A stretch of 64,000 bases of DNA from Nocardia niwae NBRC 108934 = DSM 45340 (lineage in GTDB: Bacteria > Actinomycetota > Actinomycetes > Mycobacteriales > Mycobacteriaceae): positions 62,001 to 126,000 of the forward strand of contig NZ_BDCK01000030.1 in assembly GCF_001613465.1 (NCBI RefSeq), written 5' to 3'. Below, in pieces: positions 32,948 through 41,154 of this stretch. The position numbers and the translations under genes were made by a program. Below the pieces are notes generated by a model that was given only the letters and a program-made list of their open reading frames with translations, was not told the origin of the DNA and made no database searches. Position 1 is the stretch's first letter; each line of letters starts with the position of its first letter.

Positions 32948-33484
32948 TCAGTGCGTCATGAAAACCTTCACCACGACGACGGTGGTGGCCGCAGCCGCCA
33001 GCAGCAGGGCCTCGAGCAGGGTCGCACGCCGGGCCCGCGCACCATTGAGCCGCTCGATGACGAACACGATTCCGCCGATCCGGATCAGCATGACCACCTC
33101 GGCGAGCAACTGCCCCGTGCGTGGTTCGATCCAGCCGATACCGGCGATGGCCAGAATCACGCAGGGTAGTACCGCTGAGCTGAGGATCGGTACGGAGTCC
33201 CGCAGATCTTTCCAACGCTCGCTCGAGGAGATCGGGCGGTTCTGCTCGACACTTTGCCCGACCCCCTCGGCGAAGGCGTGCGCCAGGAATGTCGACAGGG
33301 CCGTCCCGAGCACGATCAAGATCCCGACGTGCTCGGCGGACGTGGTGACGGGGATGAGCGCCGCCAGGATCAGAACGTTCCCGTAAACGTAGGCGCTGAT
33401 CCGGCTGGCCGCGTTGCGGCGGTCCAGCGGCGCGCTGCGCGAGAACAGCGGGCCGTGCAAGAGCGCTTGTTTGCCTGCTTCCAT
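32948..33484 (-). CDS. four-segment membrane protein, unknown function
   Basis: A 178-residue protein with hydrophobic segments near residues 28-60, 95-115, 120-145 and 155-175. The stretch AEHVGILIVLGTALSTFLAHAFAEG, with His and Glu inside a membrane segment, recurs in small actinobacterial membrane proteins. ATG 33484 has GAGG upstream. It is followed by DUF2252. No family name can be given. Confidence 0.7.
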   Translation of the reverse strand: MEAGKQALLHGPLFSRSAPLDRRNAASRISAYVYGNVLILAALIPVTTSAEHVGILIVLGTALSTFLAHAFAEGVGQSVEQNRPISSSERWKDLRDSVPILSSAVLPCVILAIAGIGWIEPRTGQLLAEVVMLIRIGGIVFVIERLNGARARRATLLEALLLAAAATTVVVVKVFMTH

Positions 33485-33931
33485 CGGCCCTCATATGGTC
33501 GTCGCCGCCAGGTGGCTTCCCGAACCGTACCGAGCCCACCGTGCGTGGTGCGCGGGAGGCCGATCGCACCGGTGGCACGCAGCGCCGCCGGTCGGCGAGC
33601 CGCGACGCCAGGCGCTGCAATTCGAAGGTAGCCATTGTATCGCTGGAGGTATGCTTACTCGATGAGGCGAGCGCCGGTAGCGGCGACCGCTGTGGTCGTC
33701 GGATTCCGATGGAATCCGGGTGTGGCAGACGCCCGAGGGGCGGGAGGGCGCCCTTCTCTTTTTCGGTGGCGATCCGGTGATCTCCCTCGCGCACAACGAT
33801 TCTGCGCAGGCAGCTGCACTCAGCGGCCGTTCGCAGTCGATCCGCAGTTTCGGCAGGCTCGCCCATCGGGCCAGTCCTACCACCACTGACGAATCCCATC
33901 CCTATGTCACTGGTGAAAGAGGTGAACGGCA
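33485..33931. other. 447-bp divergent intergenic region
   Basis: It must contain promoters for the membrane protein at 32948-33484 and for the DUF7144 gene. Short open frames exist on the plus strand but lack start signals and recognisable products. Confidence 0.45.
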
Positions 33932-34336
33932 ATGTCAGCAACCGATGAGCATTCCGTCAAGCAGGCGGTCGCGGCCGGGACGTCGATCGGCGCCGCAGTC
34001 CTGTTGGCGGCGGCCGGCATCCTATCGATCTTCCAGGGGATCTCCGCCATCGCCGAAGACGAGGTTCTCGTCTCCGGTCCCAACTACACCTACAAGTTCA
34101 GTACGACCAGCTGGGGCTGGATTCATCTCGTGCTGGGGATCTTGATCGTGATCGCCGCGGTCGGACTGATGGCCGGAGCCATGTGGGCGAGGGTGATAGC
34201 GGTATTCCTCGCGGCGTTGTCGATCCTGGCGAACTTCCTGTGGCTGCCCTACTACCCGTGGTGGTCGACTGTGGTCATCGCCTTGGACGTCGTCGTGATC
34301 TGGGCGGTGACGACTTGGCGGCCGGATCGGATGTGA
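33932..34336 (+). CDS. DUF7144-type membrane protein (copy 1)
   Basis: A 134-residue four-helix membrane protein. Segments include SIGAAVLLAAAGILSIFQGI, a WGWIHLVLGILIVIAAVGLM helix, and the signature NFLWLPYYPWWSTVVIALDVVVIWA (residues ~103-127). A paralogue lies at 35830-36339. Its 3' end overlaps the convergent gene by 62 bp, an unusual tail-to-tail arrangement. No function is known; the family is widespread in actinobacteria. Confidence 0.88.
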   Translation: MSATDEHSVKQAVAAGTSIGAAVLLAAAGILSIFQGISAIAEDEVLVSGPNYTYKFSTTSWGWIHLVLGILIVIAAVGLMAGAMWARVIAVFLAALSILANFLWLPYYPWWSTVVIALDVVVIWAVTTWRPDRM

Positions 34337-35744
34337 CCCCCGCGGGGGCCTCGGCGTCGTCGTCCGCCTCCGGCTCTTCGTGGTGCGGCCGGGCGAGCGC
34401 GGGACGAATCAGCAGTTCCAGCGCGAGCAGCGCCAGCAGCGCACCGAGGACGAGCCACACCACCACGAGCCCGGTGGGGTAGGGCCAGAACACCAGCAGG
34501 AGGGCGGCGATGCCGATGATCGCCCAGCGCAGCGCCGTGCGGGCGCGGAAAGCCCACGTTTCGATCGGGTTCGGCGGGCGTGATCGCCGCAAGTGCTGCA
34601 CCGAGTCCATGCCGCGCCCGAACTCGCGGCGCAGCGCGGTGGCCGACGTCGAATTCCCGGTCAGGTAGGCGCCGAGGGCAATCGCCAGGCCGAGCACGGC
34701 GACCCCGCGCAGCGCGGTCCGCAGCGGCACCAGCACCGTGTCGATGATCGCAGTGGCGGCGTCGGGTGAAAGCACGTCGGCCGGAATCCGATCCAGATAC
34801 AGCGCCCGGGCGACGATCAGCGCGATGGCCAGAATCAGCATGCCTACCGCCAGCGCGAGCCCGACGTACACCAAGGCGCGTCGGCGGCGGCCTGCGGGTG
34901 CCGCGGCGATCGCGGCCACGGCGGCCGCGATCGTCACCCACGGCAGCACTGCCGAAGCCTTGTCGAGATTGTCGACGGCGCGTTGCGCCCGGACGAGCTC
35001 CGGGGACCGGAACAACACGAATTGCTTGTCCACCGCGGGGACTTTTTCGGCGAAGGTGAAGCCGCGATCGAGAAGCCGCGCCTTCACGTTCTCGATCACC
35101 GTTCGCAGGGAAAGGGTCACGGTGCCGTTCTCGTCGACCGTCACCGACTCGGGACCGAGCTCACCGGTCACCGTCGCCACCAGCGTGCTGTGGGCCGCGC
35201 GGTTGGCTTGCAGCCACAGATCCTCGAACTGGTCGCTGCGCACGAATGACAGGACGGTGTCGCTGACGAACCCGCGCGCCTGCTGGGTGATCACCGGCGC
35301 GAGTCCCTCGATCGCGCGGTCCACTCGCGGCCGGTTCTGGGCCGCCGGGACCGCTTCGGTCAAGGCGGCCAGGGCGTCGGCGGTCAGGCCCTCGATATCG
35401 ACCCGGGCGAAGATCTCGTCGGTGATGGTGTTCGAGATCTCGTTCTGCAGGATCGGGTCCGAGCCCAGAGGCGCCACCGTGGTCACGTACCGGTTCGTGT
35501 CGAGGATCTCGCCCCGGACGAACCGTGACAGCACCGTGGTGATCGCCAGTGCGGCGACCAGAACCGTCAGGATCGCTACGGCGGCCCACCGCCACGCGTG
35601 CCGCGGCGGCCGAGTCGCCTGCGCCGCCGCACCGCGAGTCTTCGCTCGCAACGCGGCCACCTCGGTGCGAAGCCGGGCGAGTTCCTCGCGCTCGTCGGTG
35701 TTCAGCGGTTCGCCGGGGACGTCTCCGGGTGGGTTGGCATCCAT
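34275..35744 (-). CDS. large membrane protein with extracytoplasmic domain
   Basis: A 489-residue protein. A short N-terminal coiled coil (ELARLRTEVAALRAK) precedes a first membrane helix near residues 50-72 and a ~200-residue outside domain (LDTNRYVTTVAPLGSDP onward). At least four more membrane helices and a charged proline-rich tail follow. The family occurs in actinobacteria without known function. It overlaps the DUF7144 gene tail-to-tail by 62 bp and follows the second DUF7144 gene by 85 bp, so it is probably co-transcribed with that one. Confidence 0.82.
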   Translation of the reverse strand: MDANPPGDVPGEPLNTDEREELARLRTEVAALRAKTRGAAAQATRPPRHAWRWAAVAILTVLVAALAITTVLSRFVRGEILDTNRYVTTVAPLGSDPILQNEISNTITDEIFARVDIEGLTADALAALTEAVPAAQNRPRVDRAIEGLAPVITQQARGFVSDTVLSFVRSDQFEDLWLQANRAAHSTLVATVTGELGPESVTVDENGTVTLSLRTVIENVKARLLDRGFTFAEKVPAVDKQFVLFRSPELVRAQRAVDNLDKASAVLPWVTIAAAVAAIAAAPAGRRRRALVYVGLALAVGMLILAIALIVARALYLDRIPADVLSPDAATAIIDTVLVPLRTALRGVAVLGLAIALGAYLTGNSTSATALRREFGRGMDSVQHLRRSRPPNPIETWAFRARTALRWAIIGIAALLLVFWPYPTGLVVVWLVLGALLALLALELLIRPALARPHHEEPEADDDAEAPAGVTSDPAAKSSPPRSRRRPRR

Positions 35745-35829
35745 CTACACGCCTACTCCTGGAATGGATTCTGGCAAATGGGACAGCCGGTGGTCGGCTT
35801 CGCCGGGCGAGGAAGTCGAGTGACAACCC

Positions 35830-36339
35830 TTAGCCGGCCCCTCGGGTGGGCGGCGCCGCCCCGGTCTCGGGGGAGGGCGGCGCCGCCCCGGTCTCGGCGG
35901 TGCGGGCCGCCGAGGGCGCGGTGGTTTGCGGATTCCAGGTCGAGATCGCCCAGATCACTACGACGTCCAAGGCGATGATCAGCGTCGACCACCAGGGGTA
36001 GTAGGGCAGCCACAGGAAGTTCGACAGGATCGACAAAGCCGCGATGACGATCGCTGTCACACGCGCCCACGCGACGCCGGTGATCAACGCGATGCCGGTA
36101 GCGGCCATCACCGCTCCGACAACGATGTGGACCCAGCCCCAGGCGGTCGAGTCGAACGCGAATGTGTAGCGCGGGCCCTGGACGATCAGCTCGTCCTGAG
36201 CGACCGCCGCGATTCCCTGGAAGAACTGCAGGAGACCGATGGTCGTCATGATGATCGCGGCGCCGATCGACGTTCCGGCGGCGATACCTTGCTCGACCCT
36301 GTTGCCTCCTCCGGCGACACGCATATTCTCCGACATCAT
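35830..36339 (-). CDS. DUF7144-type membrane protein (copy 2)
   Basis: A 169-residue paralogue of the protein at 33932-34336, sharing GTSIGAA, QFFQGIAA, TAWGWVHIVVGA and NFLWLPYYPWWSTLIIALDV. A C-terminal tail of ~30 residues holds the heptad ETGAAPP twice, encoded by a 23-bp direct repeat. ATG 36339 was chosen (ATG 36336 is equally possible); the longer open frame lacks a start signal. It precedes the large membrane protein. Confidence 0.86.
   Translation of the reverse strand: MMSENMRVAGGGNRVEQGIAAGTSIGAAIIMTTIGLLQFFQGIAAVAQDELIVQGPRYTFAFDSTAWGWVHIVVGAVMAATGIALITGVAWARVTAIVIAALSILSNFLWLPYYPWWSTLIIALDVVVIWAISTWNPQTTAPSAARTAETGAAPPSPETGAAPPTRGAG
35848..35897. repeat. 23-bp direct repeat within the DUF7144 gene
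   Basis: Identical 23-bp units at 35848-35870 and 35875-35897, period 27 bp, encode a repeated ETGAAPP-containing nonapeptide. The period keeps the reading frame, so copy number could vary by slippage. Confidence 0.85.
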
Positions 36340-36609
36340 GGTTCTCTTTCGAAGCGGAACTAGTATCCGAGAAGCAGGTTTCACCCCACCTCGATTGGAA
36401 TGGACCTCGATGGGGGGATTTGCCACCGCAGTCCACCGCACTGTCGCGATCAGCGGGCGTACGCTGTGCATGAGATTAGCATCATGGACGCCGCTACAAC
36501 CGGGATTATCGTTCTACCGGCATTGCCGGCTGAATCTGTTGCCGCGCGACAGTGATCTGTAGCGAGACAAAGTGATCCGGCTTCTTTCTCGTAATGAAAA
36601 GGAGGCACT

Positions 36610-37062
36610 GTGACCGAAACCGATATCGACGCGTTAGGCCCGGTCGATTATCTCGTGATCGAATTTCCCGCCGATCGCCCTCCGGACGGTTCGGCTCTGC
36701 CCTTGCTGCGCGACCTCGTCGAGCGCGGCATCATTCGAGTACTCGATCTGGCATTCGTCCGCAAGGGTACCGACGGTTCCCTCGCCGGAATCGATATCGC
36801 CGACGTGGGACTCGAAGGGGACCTGGACATCAGCCTCTTCGCCGAGGCGGGGTCGGGCCTGCTCGACGATGCCGACCGCAGGGAAGCGGGCGCGGCGCTC
36901 GAGCCGGGATGCTCGGCTGCGATCTTGGTCTACGAGAACAGGTGGGCGGCGCCCTTCGCTTCCGCCTTGCGCCGCAAGGGCGCCCAACTCGTGGCTTCCG
37001 GGCGCATTCCCGTGCAGAGCCTCCTCTCTTCCCTCGACGTTCTCGAGACGGAAAGTCGGTAG
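36610..37062 (+). CDS. DUF6325 family protein
   Basis: A 150-residue cytosolic protein with the family opening GPVDYLVIEFPADRP and the later segments VRDLAFVRK-like VLDLAFVRKGTDGS and AAILVYENRWAAPFASALRR. GTG 36610 has AAAAGGAGG upstream. The next gene, a SHOCT protein, is 49 bp downstream; DUF6325-SHOCT pairs recur in actinobacteria. The function is unknown. Confidence 0.85.
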   Translation: MTETDIDALGPVDYLVIEFPADRPPDGSALPLLRDLVERGIIRVLDLAFVRKGTDGSLAGIDIADVGLEGDLDISLFAEAGSGLLDDADRREAGAALEPGCSAAILVYENRWAAPFASALRRKGAQLVASGRIPVQSLLSSLDVLETESR

Positions 37063-37111
37063 AAAGACACCGGAATTCGCTGAGGCGAATCGACCCAGCC
37101 AGGAGAATGTC

Positions 37112-37402
37112 ATGCCCGGATTGCTTCGTGGCGTAGCCCGCACCGCCATGGTCGCCGGAACCGCAACCGCTGTATCGAATCGGGTCTCCCGGCGTCAGGG
37201 AGAGCGCTGGGCAGCGCAAGAGCAGGCGCAGCCCGAGCCCTACGCACAATATGCGGCAGCACCTACCGCGCCCCCACCGCCGCGCAGCGGCGTCACCATG
37301 GACAGAATCACCGCGTTGAAAGAACTCGCTCAGCTGAGAGCGCAGGGAGTACTCACGGAAGCGGAGTTCGAAGCGGAGAAAGCGCGAATCCTCGCTTCGT
37401 GA
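37112..37402 (+). CDS. SHOCT-domain protein paired with DUF6325
   Basis: A 96-residue protein. The N-terminal ~25 residues (LLRGVARTAMVAGTATAV) may associate with the membrane. A proline/glutamine-rich linker leads to a SHOCT motif (ALKELAQLRAQGVLTEAEFE). AGGAGA lies ten bases before ATG 37112. It forms an operon with the DUF6325 gene. Confidence 0.85.
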   Translation: MPGLLRGVARTAMVAGTATAVSNRVSRRQGERWAAQEQAQPEPYAQYAAAPTAPPPPRSGVTMDRITALKELAQLRAQGVLTEAEFEAEKARILAS

Positions 37403-37543
37403 GATTTCGGCACGGCCTCTGCGGCGAGTATCTCCGACCGCGCGGATCGGACGCACCCACGACTTGGGCCCCGCCGAAGCCTCGACCGAAATCGCGGATC
37501 GGACCGGCATCTGCCGGCGTGAAACGAGGTATTCGGCGGGACT

Positions 37544-38968
37544 TCACGCTGAGCCGTGCGGTGCGATGGGTGGCGCAGGTGCCACACGACGAGGAAGAAG
37601 ACTCGCCGCGAGTAAACCGGCGAGTCCGATCGCCGCGAGGGTGATCATCGCGGCCGCGTAAGCGTGACCGGTGAGCTCGGCGACCAGGATCGTGCCGGCG
37701 ACGGCGGTGCCGAGCGAGGACCCGAGGTTCGACACGCAGCGGGACAGCCCGGAGATCTCACCCTGCTGCTCTTCGCCGAAGCTGGACTGCACGACATTGA
37801 CCGATGGCGTCAGCATCACCCCGAGCCCGAGTCCGATCAGCAGCAGTCCCGGCGCGAAGGCCCAGGGATTCACGGTGCTGCCTGCCAGCGTAAGCAGGAC
37901 GGCAACGCCGACGACAGCCACCAGGAAACCCACCGTGATGAGGGCGCGGGGAGTGCGCCGACCCGCCAGCCGCTCTGCCGACAGCGAGGTGACCAGAAGA
38001 CCGATCGTCGCGGCGGTGAAGATGACGCCGGTCTGGATCGCGTTGTACCCGCGGACGACCTGGAGATAGGCCGAGACGACGAACGACGTGCCCATCAGCA
38101 ACAGCCACTGGATGCACTGGGTGATCAATCCGAGGTTGGACGTCCGGTTGCGGAACAGGGCGGTCGACAACAGCGGTTCGCGACCAGCACGCTCCTTGGC
38201 GCGCATGGCGAGGAAGAAGCCCGCGAGCACCGCCGCTCCGAGCGCCAGCAGCGCCAGCGTCAGCCAGAGATTGTCGTCGGCGGCGAGGATGCCCAGGACG
38301 AGCAGCATCAGTCCGACCGCCGAAAGAATCGCACCGCCGAGATCGAAGGGCCGCGTGGGATCGGGGGCCAGCGGGTCGCCGATCCGGCGGCTGAGCAGGA
38401 TGATCAGGACGATGACGAGTGCTTGGAAGCCGAAGGCCGCACGCCAGCTGAGCCCGGAGGTGATGAGTCCGCCGATCAGCGGGCCTGCCGCGGCGCCGAT
38501 GCCACCCATGGCCATGATGGCGCCGAAGGCCTTTGCCCTGGAGGTCGTTTCGGTGAACAGCAGCGTGGTGAGGATATAGACAGGCGGGATCAGTAGCGCG
38601 GTGCCGACACCTTCGAGGATGGAATTGCCCACGATCAGCACACCCAGTGTCGGTGCGAGTCCGCTGAGCACGGCGCCCACACCGTAGACGGCCAAGCCGA
38701 CGATGAAGCATCGTTTGCGGCCGTACCGATCGGTGATCTTCCCGCCGGGAATCATCAGCGCGGCCATCACCAGCAGGAATATCGTGATGGTGACCTGCAC
38801 GCCGTGCACAGTGGTGTTCAGATCCACGCTGATGTCGGTGATCATGACGTTCATGTTCGACCCGGCGAAGCTGCAGATGAACTGCGCCAGCGCGAGAGGT
38901 ATCAGGACTCCGCGAGGCGGGCTGGAACTCCTTACTTCGGCCATTCGCCCGGCCTGGCTACGAACCAT
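37544..38968 (-). CDS. MFS drug/metabolite exporter (DHA2-like, 14 helices)
   Basis: A 474-residue transporter with about fourteen hydrophobic segments. The motif A region reads GKITDRYGRKRCF between helices 2 and 3. A later ERLAGRRTPRALI loop and the motif C-like GIGAAAGPLIGG fit the proton-antiport exporter group. ATG 38968 overlaps the upstream gene's stop; ATG 38944 is an alternative. No substrate can be named. The coupling with a GH15 enzyme may be incidental. Confidence 0.85.
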   Translation of the reverse strand: MVRSQAGRMAEVRSSSPPRGVLIPLALAQFICSFAGSNMNVMITDISVDLNTTVHGVQVTITIFLLVMAALMIPGGKITDRYGRKRCFIVGLAVYGVGAVLSGLAPTLGVLIVGNSILEGVGTALLIPPVYILTTLLFTETTSRAKAFGAIMAMGGIGAAAGPLIGGLITSGLSWRAAFGFQALVIVLIILLSRRIGDPLAPDPTRPFDLGGAILSAVGLMLLVLGILAADDNLWLTLALLALGAAVLAGFFLAMRAKERAGREPLLSTALFRNRTSNLGLITQCIQWLLLMGTSFVVSAYLQVVRGYNAIQTGVIFTAATIGLLVTSLSAERLAGRRTPRALITVGFLVAVVGVAVLLTLAGSTVNPWAFAPGLLLIGLGLGVMLTPSVNVVQSSFGEEQQGEISGLSRCVSNLGSSLGTAVAGTILVAELTGHAYAAAMITLAAIGLAGLLAASLLPRRVAPAPPIAPHGSA

Positions 38969-40847
38969 CCGGTCGAGCTTCGGCGCGGTCCAGTTGTTCG
39001 TCCAGGGCCATCGCCGCCGCGACCAAGGCCAGATGCGTGAACGCCTGCGGGAAGTTGCCCAACTGCTCGCCCGACGGTCCGATTTCCTCGGCGAAGAGAC
39101 CGACATGGTTGGCGTAGGTGAGCATCTTGTCGAACGCGTAGCGGGCCTGGATCAACCGGCCGGCGCGTGCCAGCGCCTCCACATACAGGAAGCTGCACAG
39201 GTTGAAAGTGCCCTCGACCCCGCGCAGGCCGTCTGGGGAGGCTTCCGGATCGTATCGATAGACCAGGCTGTCGCTGACCAACTCCCCGTCCATCGCGTCG
39301 AGCGTGCTCAGCCACGCCGGGTCCTGGGGTGCCAGAAAGCCCATCCGCGGCATGAGCAGCAGCGAGGCATCCAGCACCTGGGTGGCGTAGTGCTGCACGA
39401 ATGCCTGTCGCTGCGGGCTCCAGCCGCGGTCGACGATCTGGTCGAACACGGCGTCGCGTTCCCGTGTCCAGCGCGCCACGTCCGCGGGCCGCGAGTATTC
39501 CGTTGCCAGCCGTATGCCACGATCGAACGCGACCCAGGTCATCAGTCGGCTGTAGGTGAATTCCTGCTGGCCGCCGCGAGTCTCCCAGATCCCTTCGTCG
39601 GATCGGTCCCAGTTCTCGGCGAGCCAGTCGATCAGCTTCGCGAACGCTCGCCAGCCCGAGATACCGCCGATATCGGATGCCTGGGCCAGCGCGTCGGCCG
39701 CCTCACCGTAGATGTCGAGCTGGATCTGATCGGCCGCCGCGTTACCGACCCGCACCGGCGCCGAACCGCGGTAACCCTCCAGATGAGTGAGGGTCTCCTC
39801 CTCCAGTCGCGGATCGCCGTCTATGCGGTACATGATCTGCAAAGGCTCACCCGAAGCCGTGCCACCGGCTTCCAGGCGCTCGCGCAACCAGCGCCGGAAG
39901 GCGTAGGCCTCCTCGGTGAAGCCCAAATCGATCAGCGCCCGCACCGAGAGGGAACCATCCCGGATCCAGGTATAGCGGTAATCCCAATTGCGCTCGCCAC
40001 CCACCTGCTCGGGCAGTCCCATGGTGGCTGCGGCGATGGGCGCCCCGGTGGGCGCGTACGTGAGCAATTTCAACGTGATCGCCGAACGATTGACCATGTC
40101 CCGCCAGCGACCCCGATATGTGGACGATCGCAACCACGTCTGCCAGAACTCGCGGCACGCCTCCAACTCGGCGAGCACGGCCTCCCGCTCGGGGGGCACA
40201 GGCGCCGCGCCATCGGTGTCCATGCTCGTCAGCACGATCACGGCCGTCTCACCCTGGGACAGAGTGAATCGCGCGGACACGTCACTGCCCTCGGCGTGTA
40301 ACCGCACCGGGTCGCTCGTCTGCAGATGCAGATCGGTGTCCGGCCCCTGGAACAGCACCCAGCGCTCGTCGCGCACAGTCAGCGTGTGGGCGGCGCGCGC
40401 GTAGTCGAACCTCGGACGGCAGGTGAGCGTGAACGGCAGGCGACCCCGCACCACCCGCGCGATCCGCACCAGCCGATGCCGATCGCTGGGTGCGGGATCT
40501 CGGATCGGATCCATGAAATCGATGACCTCGCCGACCCCGCCCTCCGCCATGAAGCGGGTGACCAGCACGGCCGTGTCCGAAAGGTAGAGCTGGCGAATCG
40601 TCACCTCGTCCGCCGGGAGATTTGCAGCCAACTGACAGCAACCACCGCGTTCGCTATCCAGCAACGAAGCGAAAACGCTCGGTGAATCGAACCTCGGCGT
40701 GCACCACCAATTGATCGTCCCCGTCGAGGACACCAGCGCCGCCGTCTGTAGATCGCCCACAATGCCGTGCTCAGCGATCGCTGGATATGCACTCACAGGC
40801 ACTCCTCCGTAGGAATCGACCGGACCGGACAACCCATCCAACTCCAC
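38958..40847 (-). CDS. glycoside hydrolase family 15 (trehalase or glucoamylase type)
   Basis: A 629-residue GH15 protein. The N-terminal beta-sandwich (residues ~20-250) is followed by an (alpha/alpha)6 barrel with RNWDYRYTWIRDGSL. The general acid Glu is in DEGIWETRGG and the general base Glu in GLFAEEIG. Mycobacterial homologues of this layout are trehalases, splitting trehalose to two glucoses, and trehalose turnover is typical of mycolic-acid bacteria. Glucoamylase or oligosaccharide activity is the alternative. There is no signal peptide, so it is cytosolic. Confidence 0.88.
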   Translation of the reverse strand: MELDGLSGPVDSYGGVPVSAYPAIAEHGIVGDLQTAALVSSTGTINWWCTPRFDSPSVFASLLDSERGGCCQLAANLPADEVTIRQLYLSDTAVLVTRFMAEGGVGEVIDFMDPIRDPAPSDRHRLVRIARVVRGRLPFTLTCRPRFDYARAAHTLTVRDERWVLFQGPDTDLHLQTSDPVRLHAEGSDVSARFTLSQGETAVIVLTSMDTDGAAPVPPEREAVLAELEACREFWQTWLRSSTYRGRWRDMVNRSAITLKLLTYAPTGAPIAAATMGLPEQVGGERNWDYRYTWIRDGSLSVRALIDLGFTEEAYAFRRWLRERLEAGGTASGEPLQIMYRIDGDPRLEEETLTHLEGYRGSAPVRVGNAAADQIQLDIYGEAADALAQASDIGGISGWRAFAKLIDWLAENWDRSDEGIWETRGGQQEFTYSRLMTWVAFDRGIRLATEYSRPADVARWTRERDAVFDQIVDRGWSPQRQAFVQHYATQVLDASLLLMPRMGFLAPQDPAWLSTLDAMDGELVSDSLVYRYDPEASPDGLRGVEGTFNLCSFLYVEALARAGRLIQARYAFDKMLTYANHVGLFAEEIGPSGEQLGNFPQAFTHLALVAAAMALDEQLDRAEARPDGS

Positions 40848-41154
40848 CGATCGCCACGCCGATATCGGCGAGATGCGACTCTCACAGTGTGCGCCATCCG
40901 GCAGGAGAAAGTGAACAGCTCATCTCTAGCAAACGAACCGGGCGGCCCTCGAACGGTTGTTTGCTTACCGGTCGGTCCGGTTCCGTCTGCGAAGGGGCCG
41001 ATGCTCGCGTGTGCTGGTGGAACTCGTGTGGCGACGCCTCGATCTGCTCCCGGCCGGCAATGACTCCGGCCGGAATTCCGATCAGCGGGTGGGACTGCGA
41101 CTACGTCGCGGTAGTCGCCGTCCCGCTCGTGCCGATGAGCGTCGAACCGGTCTT
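40848..41154. other. 307-bp gap between the GH15 and kinase genes
   Basis: It lies downstream of the kinase stop and upstream of the GH15 start on the same strand, so it should hold a promoter for GH15. No gene is supported. Confidence 0.45.
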
